Source of the DNA: Lepeophtheirus salmonis
Lineage: Eukaryota > Arthropoda > Copepoda > Siphonostomatoida > Caligidae
Assembly (NCBI RefSeq): GCF_016086655.4
Contig: NC_052139.2
Location: 558,001 to 622,000, forward strand
DNA length: 64,000 bases
Reading direction: 5' to 3'
This document shows, in pieces, positions 1 to 10,572 of the stretch. The translations under genes and the position numbers were made by a program. Position 1 is the stretch's first letter, and every line of letters begins with the position of its first letter. The notes under the pieces are model-generated. The model worked only from the letters and a program-made list of their open reading frames with translations, was not told the DNA's origin and made no database searches.

Positions 1-119
1 TTTGAAACGTTGTAAATTGTCTTCAACGAGGCCCCAACCTGTTCTATAATGTTATTATGAGGCACTCCCGCTCTGAGGAGGGCTGCAATTTCGATCGTCT
101 TTGTTTCCTGATTGGACAT
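1..119 (-). pseudogene. Tc1/mariner-like transposase, N-terminal end, cut by window edge
   Basis: The minus strand opens with ATG at 119-117 and stays open for 39 codons to the window edge. It begins MSNQETKTIEIAALLRAG and continues with IIEQVGASLKTIYNVS, the arrangement of the first helix-turn-helix of Tc1/mariner transposases (a ...TVYxV-type recognition helix). This domain binds the terminal inverted repeats of the element. The visible part has no stop or frameshift, but the catalytic region lies outside the window, so it is not known whether the gene is intact. A second, unrelated transposase start lies divergently at 361. Confidence 0.55.
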
Positions 120-360
120 GTTCTCACGTGTGGAAGTTGTTACGCTCTCACAGGAAGGATTTTTGTTTATTTTAACAGTGAAAATACGAAACAATTAGAT
201 TGGTTGCCACAAAACCTCTTAAAAATTATATTTACATCATCGGTAAATAATTTTGCACGGCCCGGTAATATACATTGTGGGGCTGTTTTCAGCAAAGAAT
301 TTTTGAGCTCTGTTTGTTTTTGTGGCAGATAGGCAGAAGTGTTTGGCCTTTGTTAAAAAA

Positions 361-602
361 ATGCCCACCCCAATTGACTTAGTCGCGATTCATGCCGGAC
401 AAGACAATACCGAAGTTGCAAAGTTTTTAAGCCTGGAAGGTCCTTTGTCAGGAGAGTCTTAAAGGAAGTGGAAGAGACTGGGGGGGATTTTGACTCTTTT
501 TCATGCCACAATGCAAAGAACCCGTTTACCAAAGTGGCAGAATATAACTGAGGAACAGTTTAATGACATACCAACAAAACCTCCTATAATAAAAAATCCT
601 AA
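361..602 (+). pseudogene. Tc1-like transposase remnant, N-terminal helix-turn-helix
   Basis: From ATG 361 the frame reads MPTPIDLVAIHAGQDNTEVAKFL. After a one-base frame change near 440 it continues SFVRRVLKEVEETGGD, a typical first HTH of Tc1-like transposases that bind the element ends. A further segment around 513-600 reads WQNITEEQFNDIPTKPP in another frame and stops shortly after. No catalytic DDE region is visible, so this is a short, frameshifted relic. It does not match the transposase start at 1-119 closely. Confidence 0.5.
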
Positions 603-1319
603 CTGATCTCTAGGATCTGTAGGCTTGTGTGTATAGTGGTAGATTTATTATTTATAGTGAAAAAAAAAGTTCCTATTGAATCTTGACAACAATATATTTG
701 TATGAAGTGAAGGGCAAGGATAATATGAATTGGGCTTCTCAGATAAATACATTAAGACCTATCAAGATTTATATACTCCAATTCTACATCTGAATAAATT
801 ATATTTATTTCAAGTGAAAGTAAGATTAAGATATAAGAGTATATCCATGATGTATTTATCAAATTGTACAATTTTTATGAGATCAATGAGAACACATAAG
901 AAAAACGATTTATCATAAAATATGCCCATGCTTTATAGTACTGTGTTTATTTCTCCATGAGTGATGTAGTTGTAAATATACTTAATGTAATTATATTGAT
1001 AAAATTAAGAAGAGTAATAATAATTTTTTCTGTTCATATAAAGAGGAATGTAGCAGCAAGGTTGGAGGATATATTTGGCTAAGCACACCTTCGATTTAAA
1101 AGCAAGATTTTCACAAAACAATTTACACTGATAGTTAATTGAAATAAATTATGATTCCTGAAAAAAGTGGAAGCTGTAAAGATGCTGGAAATTCTGCAAA
1201 TCTGCACCCTTGAATCAGGCCCGTCACTTAGAAACTGTATTTCGCTCAAAACTGTAGTTTTTACAGGAATTATCATTTGTCTTTAAGTGTAAAATTGTCA
1301 ATGTAACAAAAAAAATGCT
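603..1319. other. AT-rich intergenic stretch, nothing recognised
   Basis: This stretch contains only short random open frames, poly-A/T runs and no recognisable domain. The minus-strand frame at 1224-1514 appears to be a shadow of the decayed transposon that follows. Confidence 0.5.
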
Positions 1320-1770
1320 AAGCTTATGTGTTCCCGTCGGTGCCAATTTCAGTGATGAGGAGACTGAAAAGACTGTTGGCATCTCTATTCGGTATTCTTT
1401 TAACATCAAAAGTCCATTACAACCTTCTTTCATCCCTGTCCTCAACCCACTGGACTTTACCGTTTGAAATGTAGTTGGGAAGAGTGGTTGGTGGACATCA
1501 TACCAGACTGACAATGTATAATCCCATGGAATTAACCTTCATCTTCAAGAGCTGCCAGTTTTTTTGCTCACGTGACAAAGCAGTTATTGTTTGTAAAGGA
1601 GGCCTTAATCATCAAAAATATAGCGTGATATAGTATTTACCTATATCACAACTTGGTTTTGAGGGTTATTTCCTTGATTCCATAAAAATCACGTTTTTCG
1701 TAATTTTGTCATACAACTACAAGTTTTGAATCCTTATTCTATAGTCCCTAAAAGTAATCCTGAAAGGGGT
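1320..1770 (+). pseudogene. Decayed Tc1-like transposase, C-terminal half
   Basis: In shifting plus-strand frames this region shows FSDEE (resembling the first catalytic Asp motif), then PVLNPLDFTV (resembling the SPDLNPLDYxVW motif holding the last catalytic acid), and at about 1515-1620 MELTFIFKSCQFF followed by KAVIVCKGGLNH (resembling the usual ...FRxRLEAVIExxGGHI end). Several stops and frameshifts separate these pieces. Nucleotide similarity to 8985-9220, including the shared CATCxTCAAGAGCTGCCA and AATCACGTTTTTCGTA blocks, shows that both are copies of one dispersed family. Confidence 0.5.
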
Positions 1771-1942
1771 ATGCTCTAAAGTATTAAATATATATATTTT
1801 TTGAAATTGTTGTTATTATTGTATTAAAAAGATGCAATCTATTATGTCTTTACAAATACATATTTAAAAAAAAATCTTTTATTTACTATTTATTAATAGC
1901 CTAAGTTAGTTAAGTAACCCTCTGAGTGACAACCCTTGTTTC

Positions 1943-1991
1943 CACTCTGTATCATCAATATTAAGATAATTAATATTGATGATACAGAGTG
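1943..1991. repeat. Perfect 22-bp inverted repeat (hairpin) with 5-nt loop
   Basis: Positions 1943-1964 are exactly reverse-complementary to 1970-1991, with GATAA between them. The arms contain the non-trivial sequence CACTCTGTATCATC, so this is not only an AT palindrome. It could be a small foldback element, the fused ends of a deleted transposon, or an RNA hairpin if transcribed. No gene is adjacent. Confidence 0.85.
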
Positions 1992-2479
1992 AAATGGAAT
2001 AATGGGAAAACAGATTTTTTTTAATATTGGCGTATTATTTACTTCAAATGTTCTTGGGTACTCAATATTATCTGTTTAAAAATTAACTTTACAATTTTTA
2101 ATTGAGTTTTTTGAAATAAAGCTCTGTGTTGGAAAAAGTGGAATCCAGATATTTCTAAAGAAATCTTTCAATATTTTTTTTATTTTCAATATTAACAAAA
2201 AATATTTTTCACAAAATTTGTTAAAACAGCCCTTGCAAACATAGTCACTCAATATGGTCACTTTCAGAATCAATCATAGCCTTTTCAAGCCGTCAGAAGG
2301 CCTAGCAGGAGTTGATGAAAAAAAACATCACAAAAGTTTTCCCACACAACCACTACATATAATGTACTTCACTGAGTTTACATTTGAGTTTAAAGTTTTG
2401 TTGGTTTCTTTCTTCAAAGTACATCACAAAACAAAGTCCAGAAGTTTCAAATCTGGAGAGGAAGTGATCACATCTCTTT
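1992..2479. other. Spacer without recognised gene
   Basis: The sequence is AT-rich with oligo-T tracts. The open frame at 2254-2550 overlaps the antisense transposase relic that follows and has no recognisable domain. Confidence 0.45.
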
Positions 2480-2860
2480 ATCACTTTACCTCTAGAGCAT
2501 CTTGGCCTTCATGGCCTCTCCAGAAGGTGGAATGGGGTCCACATGAATAAAGACTATCCAAAATCGCCCTTCACGGCCCTCCTGATGGTCCAAGCACGCA
2601 TGGACAAATCACTGGCATGACAATACATCGATTCTGTGGTATCATCCTTGATCTTTTTCTCCAAGCTGGAGATGAGCTAAGGATCCATCTATCAATTGTG
2701 TCCTCAACTTTCTGGTTTGTTGCAGAAGTTTAAAATTCTTAATCTTGCCCATTTTAAAAAACCAGGCTCTTGGAGCACTTCGAAATGTCTATAATCCTGA
2801 CCACCTCAACTTCATTGTTAAGGATATATGAGATCAACTACCTTTTAACTTTTTGTTCTG
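2480..2860 (-). pseudogene. Tc1/mariner-like transposase relic (second HTH region)
   Basis: On the minus strand, about 2667 to 2560 reads LEKKIKDDTTESMYCHASD and then WTIRRAVKGDFG before a stop. This resembles the second helix-turn-helix of Tc1-like transposases (…SMRxLAxELxVSxxTIRRAVKEDLG…). The same family occurs at 45090-45360, which shares the ATACATCGATT(C/T)TGTGG and TCTTGGAGCACTTC blocks. No catalytic residues are visible. Confidence 0.55.
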
Positions 2861-4249
2861 TCATGATGACAAGATGGCGAAATGTATATAGTTTGTTTAT
2901 ATGCAGAAAAAGGTAAACATAATGTCAAATAAATCACTACACCTTTCTTTATTAATTATTAAATTAACATTAATTAACAGTCACTTTTAGCTTCCAAACT
3001 CTGTATTCTGTTACATAATCACCAACACTTTTGAAGGATTTCATGGATTGGTTTTCAAAATGTATGATAATTGATTATTTTAGTTTAATATTTTCCTATA
3101 CATACTTGTACTCATTTCAAGCTGTTGGAATTTTGATATTTGAAATAAGTGGATTATCATACGTATTGAGCATACTAAGTACATTTTAACTCGGATGTAA
3201 CTTTTTTTAAGAGTTCCAAAAACCTTTTTGTTTTGGTGGAAGCATCTAAGTACCTTATATTCGGGAGTGCTTCACCATATGCAAGTTTTATGTCAATTTT
3301 TATCAATTATTAAGGTGTTATATGTTGTGTATCAACATTAAGTTAATCTTGAACAAAAAAATAGATTTATTTTTTACTTCAGAAATACATACATCCCAAT
3401 ATTTCATTGACATTTTTGACTTAAATATAACTTGGTAATCAAATTTGTGGGATAACTTACTTAATATACACAAGAATTTAATTTATAACATAGTAATGTT
3501 TATTCTATAAAATCTCTCAAATTATCATTCTTTTATAGTGATAATCAATTTTGATTACTTTATGTGATATATACATAAATCGGTTTAAAAATTTCGAAAA
3601 AACTGTCAAAGAATATCAATTTATTTAACACTCAATTTAGAAGAAATTCATTCTGGCTTAATTTTGTCTTGATGACCAACATATATTAATATAGTATTTA
3701 TTTTATATCACCAAATAAAGTTTATTACACATAGAATATGTATTAAAATGTTATATTTTAGCAACAAATATCGATCCTATGTTCATCTAGTATTTATGTA
3801 AAAAATGGTAAATAAATATTATAATCCACGAAAATAAATTTGAACTAATTAAATGTTTGTAATTATTTATTAAGATTAATTGAGAGCCTAAAGATGTTTT
3901 ATATATGTCAAAGAAGGATTGGGGTAAAATAATGTTACAGTATTTCTTTTTTTTTTACTAGTCATTATTAGTTAAGTATAAATACGAGTACATACAGTAT
4001 GCTGGGTCGTATTATTAATTTTTTTTTAAATCAAAAACCAGAATTGTTTTTCTTGACGGCACACGTTCTCTAACGTCCGCTAAGTGCAGAAAGGTATGTG
4101 CAGATAACATTGCTCAATTCTGGTTGATATAGATATGGCCCTCTTTATAACCAAATTTGAAACCACTGGACTTTTCTATATCGGGCATTTTGGAGAAAAT
4201 AAATAATTATTTACTTTTCTGTTTGGGATAAATTTTTATTTTAATCATT
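2861..4249. other. AT-rich stretch, nothing recognised
   Basis: About 1.4 kb with long A/T runs and no open frame with recognisable sequence. A slightly more GC-balanced patch at 4050-4170 gave no readable domain. Confidence 0.5.
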
Positions 4250-4733
4250 TAAGTCGGAGTCCTGATTTTTTTTTGCTTAATTCAAATTGTTTGGTTTTTA
4301 ACCATTTCAGTCCTTTTATTTTTTGACATCCTTGAGCTGCAAAAAATGGTTTTTAGGGTTTGGGTATAGCATAGGGAAACCAACAGGTCCTTAGTAGCAA
4401 AGAAACTCGGACAACCAAATTTAACAACCTTTTTGGAGAAAAAATTTATACCATCAAGCGCGTTAGCCATAGACAGGAACAGGTGGTCGTTACATGGTAC
4501 GAAGTCCAAAAAGTAAAGTTCTTACATAAAAACTTCCAATCCGAGCATCTGGACCTTTTTTGACGTCGTCAAATATCTGTGCACCCTGGTGTTGGCTTAG
4601 TGACGACTAGTTGTCTCCTATTTATCAATCCTTGACGCGTCTGTTTGTTCACCAGCTTCAAGCGGTTGAACTGTTCACAGTAAAGGGCAGAATTGAGGGG
4701 GACAAATCACTCGAACCACTGTTGTGCAACATG
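4250..4733 (-). pseudogene. mariner-like transposase, C-terminal part (copy 1)
   Basis: The minus-strand frame over 4509-4282 includes DHLFLSMANALDGINF, FFATKDLLVSL and related segments. It corresponds to the mariner C-terminus downstream of the LAPSDYHLF catalytic-Asp motif. The sequence upstream on the same strand (4510-4730) continues the family through the QKRPxLxNR and QLDRLK regions at DNA level, with stops. It is closely related to the copies at 10.0-10.6, 41.1-41.6 and 57.2-57.7 kb. The protein is broken and truncated. Confidence 0.65.
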
Positions 4734-5230
4734 AATCGAAAGTGTATCGGTCCTGTATACATTGCACGGACCAGATGGTTGTGATTTGGTACCAGGTCCG
4801 GACTGTAAGGTGGATACATAAAAATTTCCCATTCAAGTTGTCAGAGCACTGTTATCAAATATTGATGCGGCCTACTGTTGTCTCGTTAATGTGTACTTAT
4901 TTACTATTTAACAATGCTGACTACTTCTCTTCAATTGCCAGCTTCTAATGGTCAAGTTGTTTACAGAAAAGGGCAGAATTATAGGATATTTTTGATCAAA
5001 CGACTTTAGTTCAATACAGACTTAAAGAGTATCTTCTTTGTATAAATTGAAATTTTTCTTTATCGCTTTCAACGCGTGATTCTTTCAGACAGAGAAATGT
5101 AAAATATGGTCTTCCTTTGAAACCTCAATATTCGACTCTTGATAATTCACTATTGAACTGGACATGCTCCACACTGTATAAAAAGTGTTTGTAGTATGCA
5201 CTCACACTTTTCCAATATTTCATTGTATGA
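4734..5230 (-). pseudogene. mariner-like element fragment (copy 2, tandem to copy 1)
   Basis: Positions 4760-4990 repeat, in the same orientation, the mariner segment seen at 4480-4720, including the region before the LAPSDYHLF motif. Positions 5080-5200 match the N-terminal side of the family as seen at 41630-41690 (shared CTCxATATTCGACxCTTG and AATTCAC...TGAACTG blocks). It is therefore a second, internally deleted copy lying head-to-tail with copy 1, or a partial tandem duplication inside one element. All frames are broken. Confidence 0.5.
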
Positions 5231-5616
5231 TTCTATGTGACTAATATTGAATAAGATATCCTTATTTTAAAAAAGGAACGGAAATATGAAATTATTTTTT
5301 CCCTATAATATTATTAATAATTTTATTAACAAATAACATATACCTTAGATTATATTTGAGTCAGTACTTATTTACTGCTGGGGCATTTTAGTATGGCTCT
5401 AGTATAGTTCAGCCTTTAATATTAGTCCTTAAACTTAAAAGTTCAATCCTTGATTTCGTCCGTCAAGTTAATTTATTCTTCTATTGATCAGTTCTATTAC
5501 AGATAGTTCTAAAAACCGACCGTATTAAGGACCAGTCCTAAGACAAGACAGACTGGACGAATACATAAATACTGACAAAACATTAGCTTAGATTATGTAC
5601 ATAGTGTTAGATACTA
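5231..5616. other. AT-rich spacer
   Basis: No coding or repeat signal is recognised between the mariner remnants and the complete mariner element. Confidence 0.45.
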
Positions 5617-5618
5617 TA

Positions 5619-6918
5619 ATAAAGAGTTTTTCAATAGGAACGCTCTCACTTTACGTTGATAGGTTTCGAAAACGACGTCATATTTGTTATTGTTTCATTG
5701 ACAGCTGTACTCAAAAATAATTGTAGCTTCATCATGGAGCAGTACACATTCGAGCAACGCTTGCAAATTATTTAAATTTATTACAAAGTGGTGAGTCATA
5801 GATCCAAACTTTAAGAGCGTTAACGCTAATTTATGGTCAACGTAATCGACCTGCAAAATCAACAATTCAACGTTTGGTGGAACAATTTTAGTCCACATAC
5901 ACGCTACATAATATTCCTGTGCCAGTGAGACAAAGAAATGCACGAAGTGTAAAAAATATCTTATTCAAGATGACCCAAGTTTGTCTCTTACGCGCCATTT
6001 TCAATCGTTGGGCATCTCCGTGAATAAGTTGTGGCGAATTTTGCGAAAAGATCTTGGCCTACACCCGTATAAGATCAAGTTAACACAAGAACTGAAGCCG
6101 CTTGACCACTTAAAACGTTGGGAATTCGTAAAAAGGGCTGAAGGAATATTCGAAAATGATCCTGATTTTTAACGTAAAATCATCTTCAGTGATGAGGCAC
6201 ATTTTTGGCTCAATGGCTTTGTTAACAAGCAAAATATGCGCTATTGGGCCGGGAAAACCCACACATGATTCATGAGGCAACATTACATCCCCAAAAAATT
6301 ACTGTTTGGTGTGGATTGCATGCTGACTGTGTCATTGGGGCGTACTTTTTCGTCGACGATGACAATCGTCACGTTACTGTGAATGGAAATCGTTACCGCG
6401 CCATGATAACCGATTTATTTTTTTGGCTTGAATTGGAAGATATGGACTTGAACGATATGTGGTTTCAACTTCAACATGATGGTGTCACTTCATATACAGC
6501 AAATGTTACAATCAATTTATTGAAGAGTAAGTTTGGTGAGCGTTTTATCTCCCCAAAAATGGACCAGTCAATTGGCGGCCTCGCTCGTGCGATTTAACGC
6601 CTCTAGACTATTTTCTTTGAAGTCACGTGAAAGCACTGGTCTACACCAATAATCTGTCGACGTTAGAAGAGCTCAGAACAAATATTCAACGCAAAATTGT
6701 TGCAGTTTCAGCCAATTTATCCGGAAAAGTAGTCGAAAATTGGGTTCAACGATTGGACTTCGTCAAACGTGCACATGTTGGCCATTCAAACGACATCGAA
6801 TTTCATTCATAAATTAACTTGAATGTATTTAACGGCAAATAAAGAAGTTGTCGATATCTCAAACCGTTTTCGTTTTATTTAAAAAAAATGTGAGCGCTGT
6901 TAATGAAAAACCCTTTAT
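5619..6918 (+). mobile_element. mariner/Tc1-superfamily element, structurally complete, transposase broken
   Basis: The element is 1,300 bp. It is bounded by TA dinucleotides (5617-5618 and 6919-6920), the target duplication of this superfamily. The ends are imperfect inverted repeats of at least 30 bp: the left end begins ATAAAGAGTTTTTCAATAGG and the right end, read inward, begins ATAAAGGGTTTTTCATTAAC. The transposase frame runs from about 5733 to 6812. Termini and target duplication are intact, so it could still be moved by a transposase supplied in trans, but it cannot make its own. Confidence 0.9.
5733..6812 (+). pseudogene. mariner-type transposase pseudogene (apparent DD41D spacing)
   Basis: The reading starts MEQYTFEQRLQII and is soon interrupted by stops. 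It is open over 5981-6172 (LTRHFQSLGISVNKLWRILRK, the HTH part). It then shows IIFSDEAHFWLNG with the first catalytic Asp (codon 6191-6193), QHDGVTSYTA with the second (6478-6480) and, after a one-base frame change, DLTPLDYFL with the third (6606-6608). The last two are about 41-42 residues apart, unlike the 34 of classic mariner. The C-terminus LEELRTNIQRKIVAVSANL to NDIEFHS ends at TAA 6812. Defects include a stop at 6170-6172, frameshifts near 6240-6270 and 6560, and a stop replacing the W after YFL. All three catalytic acids survive, so decay is fairly recent. Confidence 0.85.
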
Positions 6919-7137
6919 TATTAAATTGAACGAACTCAATATATAGATAAAAAATGGACACCTTTCTCATGAGGGAAATAAATAATTGAACTGTAATACA
7001 TTGTTGAGTTTTGAACTTTTCAAAATATACATGGTAAAAATTAATTACAATTAGAAGACACAAATACAATACAGTAATTGAATCAGTCCTTATAATAATA
7101 TCACAGTCTAAATATTTGAAATACAAATGTCTGCAGA

Positions 7138-7224
7138 AATGATGTAATTATTGTACCATGATCAAAAAGAAAAACTTTATTTATCTCGGAATAAAAACTT
7201 GAAAAAAGGTCCTCTAAACATAAA
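7138..7224. repeat. 87-bp direct repeat, copy 1
   Basis: The copy matches 8032-8118 with about three substitutions and no gaps. It begins AATGATGTAATTATTGTACC and ends CTCTAAACATAAA. The copies flank about 807 bp of non-coding DNA. They lack TG...CA ends, so an LTR identity is not supported. Confidence 0.9.
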
Positions 7225-8031
7225 AATCACAGCTATACTAAAAAATGGAGTTTGCTAAAAAATTTCTGGTAGGTTTTTAATGCTCAAAAAATAGTTTTGG
7301 TGACATTTTTTTGGCCTTCAAGAGCATAACGTCCTTAGAGTATAATAGTATATTTCTAAAAATGAAATTTTTACTAATAAACAGCTACTTCATATTAGAT
7401 AAAAAATAATAACCCGTAAAATTCCAAAAATTATTATCCTTGTAAGTTTTTAAATATATATGAATACTTTTTGTTAAAGTATTTATTAAAAGAAAAGGAA
7501 AAAAATTAAAAAAGACAAAGAATATTTTATATTATTATGGTCCATCTAAGTGCCCTCTACGAATAAAAGCTGCCTACTTACAATTTTATTCTAAAATCAG
7601 GGGTCCAAACTAAGGTATAAATATGGAGGTAGATCCAGACGCTATACCTCAAATCATACCAGTTGGGGGATGCCTATTCTTTCTAAAAAAAATTGGCTTC
7701 TAAAGGCAATGTGATTAGTGTATTAGCTTGGGCCATATCAAATGTACTTGTAATTGAAAAAGTGTTGAATCGTTTGCCTATGAAAAGATCCTATATGCTA
7801 GAATCAAAGAACATGTTAATTTTCTTTTTTTATTGTTAATTTCTCCCGATTATCATAACAACTTATGACTTACTGATTTAGAATTTATTTATAAAGTTTT
7901 TTTTTGTATTATGTATAAATTTAAATTGATTAGCTTTTAACTTTTTACGTATTATGATATCAAACTTGAACAATTTAGACTAACACAAAATATTTCTCAA
8001 ATAGTCATATCCTCAGAAGATACTTTTTGAT

Positions 8032-8118
8032 AATGATGTAATTATTGTACCATGATCAAGAAGAAAAACTTTATTTATCTCGGAATAAAAGCTTGAAAAA
8101 AGGTCCTCTAAACATAAA
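8032..8118. repeat. 87-bp direct repeat, copy 2
   Basis: Second copy of the repeat at 7138-7224, in the same orientation. Similarity drops abruptly at both ends, which argues for a defined unit rather than chance AT similarity. Confidence 0.9.
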
Positions 8119-8699
8119 TACTTCTTCTTTTTTCAAAATTAGATGATCCCGCATATAAAATCTGCTTATTTTTAGTATTTACAGTTGTTATAAATAAAAA
8201 CTTTTTTATACTCTCAAAATTATATCAAGGACAGACAAGTATAAAAATAATCAGAGAATCAAAATCATAAGTACACTAAATTATAATTTGATATGAAAAA
8301 TCTATTTTATATTTCTTAGTAAAAATAGCAATAATAATTATTAAGTTAAGTTATATAACTAAAATTAATTATTTAGTTACCTTGTGCCACTAATGGTGAC
8401 TTTTATAACCATTTTGTTATCACTATAACTATAGCAAAGTAAATATATAAATTAAACCTTGTTCATACCAGTATTAATAATACGTATTCGTAAGGGCCCA
8501 CACATTTGTATAAGTTCAAATGAGTAAAGTATATAGAAACTTGAAACTTCTCAAAAACTTGCAATATAATTTAATTACAATTTTTTTGCTATTATTTTTA
8601 ATTAAAAAGCTTTACAATGTATCCAAACAACAGCTACACAAGAACAAACTAGTTAGTTTTTTTTCTTGTGTCTTTAAGTATAAAAATTTCTGAGCAACC

Positions 8700-9225
8700 A
8701 CAAAAAGGCACCGCTTGTAGAATCTCCTTTGCGCCAGTGTGAGTTACAAAGAAGGCTACAGAGCCCATGGCATATCTACCCGGACTGTCTACAACATCAA
8801 GAAGTGCATTAAATCCTCATACAGCTAGGAAGAGTCCAAACCACTGCAGTAATACTATGTATTACTTCTAGTTTATCTCCATAGGGCTTTCTCAAGCACT
8901 GAGATCAAACTCTTAAACTTTTCAGTTTTGGTAGACTTCGAAAAGTTGGAATTACTTCAAGCTACCATCAATACAACATGAAACGCCATGGACACAATTT
9001 TCATCCTCAAGAGCTGCCATTTTTTTCGTAACAAGCCTGTTATTTTTGTGAAAAAGGACATTTGCCACAAAATATACAAATTCACCCGTATCAAATTTTT
9101 TTTTTTATGTTTTCTTTTCTTGATTCTAAAAAATCACGTTTTTCGTATTTTGGTCATGCTATTGTCAATTTTGAATTTCTACTCTGTATTTGGTAGCATT
9201 TATTCCAAATATACTGTTTTCTTAA
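8700..9225 (+). pseudogene. Tc1-like transposase relic with internal deletion
   Basis: At about 8745-8815 the plus strand reads GISTRTVYNIKKCIKS, a Tc1-type N-terminal HTH. At about 8950-9075 it reads LLQATINTT, then NAMDTIFILKSCHFFRNKPVI, which resembles the C-terminal end (…AWxxMxxxFIxKSCxxFRxRLEAVI…). The catalytic centre between them is missing: only about 130 bp separate the two parts. The tail at 8985-9220 is shared with 1525-1770. Confidence 0.5.
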
Positions 9226-9855
9226 GGACTTGCATCACAGTAAAGTAATTTATGATCAACTTTATTGATGTAGTCAGCATCATTTTGATTTTTTTTCCTT
9301 AATTGGTTTTTCATGGAGCATCAACATATTGCATGATGATATAATTATATTTTATGTATAAAACACAAAAATATTCCTTTTATATGTATATTTTCTCCCA
9401 AATATAGTCATATTAATATTTGAGTGCATTAAAGTAGGCACTACTTCCACTGTCAACAAAATTACCTTATTAAATAGGTTTGTTAAAAGTATTATAATTT
9501 GTTAATGTGGAATAAATTCATGAGATATAACGATCTATTTTGTTTGGGTCAAAATTTATGTTTTTTTTATTGAATAGTAGTACTCTATTGGAAATTCATT
9601 ACAGAAAATAACAAATTATGAAATATTTATAAATATTTTGAAATATTGAATGTGGTGGGTCAACATTAAAACTACCTGGAACAATAATTAAAAATAAGAG
9701 AAAATCCACATTATTTTTTTTACATTATTTATAATCTACATACGAACTTAATGTTTCAGACATATTTTAGTTAGTTATAATCATTTTATTCAAATTTTTG
9801 AGACAAGTTAATATGCCCCAAAAATTTCTTATTTACTGCCTTTTTTTTAATTAAA
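9226..9855. other. AT-rich spacer
   Basis: No coding or RNA feature recognised. Confidence 0.45.
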
Positions 9856-10572
9856 TATATCTTTTTTATTATTGGTCACATCGGATCATACGATAAAGCG
9901 TGTGAGTTTAAATTACAAATGTTTGTTGGAGAGAGTTGCTCATGGCTGGTTCAGTTGTAAATTTTAAAAAGTTGAGTATGAGGTTTAAAGGGACGAAATT
10001 TGCCATATTTTATATTTTTATTACCTGAAAGAGAAAAACACTTCTAAAGCAACATATAAAATTTGACCAATACTCTTTCGGGTCGTCTTACACAACAGTG
10101 GTTCGAACGATGTTTTCCCTTTAATTCTGCTCTTTACAGTGAACAACTGTGAGCGTTTGAAGCTGGTAAACAAACAGACGCGTTCAGAATTGATAAATAG
10201 GATACAACCAGACATGATTAAGACAAGACCAGGCTCCACAAATATTTGACGACGCCCAAAAGCTCCAAAAGATTTGATGGGAAGTTCTTATGCAAGTACT
10301 TACATTCTGGACTGGGCACCATGTGAGTACCAACTTATTCCAGTCTATGGTTTTGACTTCAAAAAATACATGCTAAAATTGGTTGTCTGAGTTTTTTTGC
10401 CAATAAGGACAAGGGTTTCTACGAAAAGAGAAATATAAAGTTGGATTCTAGTTGGCAACAAGTTATCAAATAGAACAGGGTATACTTGCCTTAAATTGGA
10501 TGATTGTAACACTATTTATAAAAGATTGAAATAAAGCGAAAAATACAAAATTACTTTTTCCCAACCTATTAT
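9856..10572 (+). pseudogene. mariner-like element, 5'-deleted, with 3' terminal repeat
   Basis: Positions 10150-10500 read, with frame changes, LVNKQTRSELINR, then DLMGSSYASTYILDWAP (the YSPDLAPSD catalytic block, altered), VFLPIRTRVSTK and LVGNKLSN. This is the C-terminal half of a mariner transposase in plus orientation. The element ends near 10548-10572 with a terminal repeat whose inward reading contains AGGTTGGGAAAAAGTAATTT, the same end found at 57158-57180. Positions 9875-9910 (CACATCGGATxATAxxATAAAG) also occur at 57867-57893, so part of the 5' half survives. Numerous stops are present. Confidence 0.65.

Larger units (their letters stand above)
6921..8699. other. AT-rich stretch with an 87-bp direct repeat pair
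   Basis: No coding domain is recognised. The region holds two nearly identical 87-bp direct repeats, listed separately, about 0.9 kb apart. The rest is AT-rich with homopolymer runs. Confidence 0.5.

Noticed and set aside
7138..8118. LTR retrotransposon interpretation of the 87-bp direct repeats
   Set aside because: The repeats lack TG...CA ends and are very short, and no primer-binding site, polypurine tract or gag/pol sequence is visible between them.
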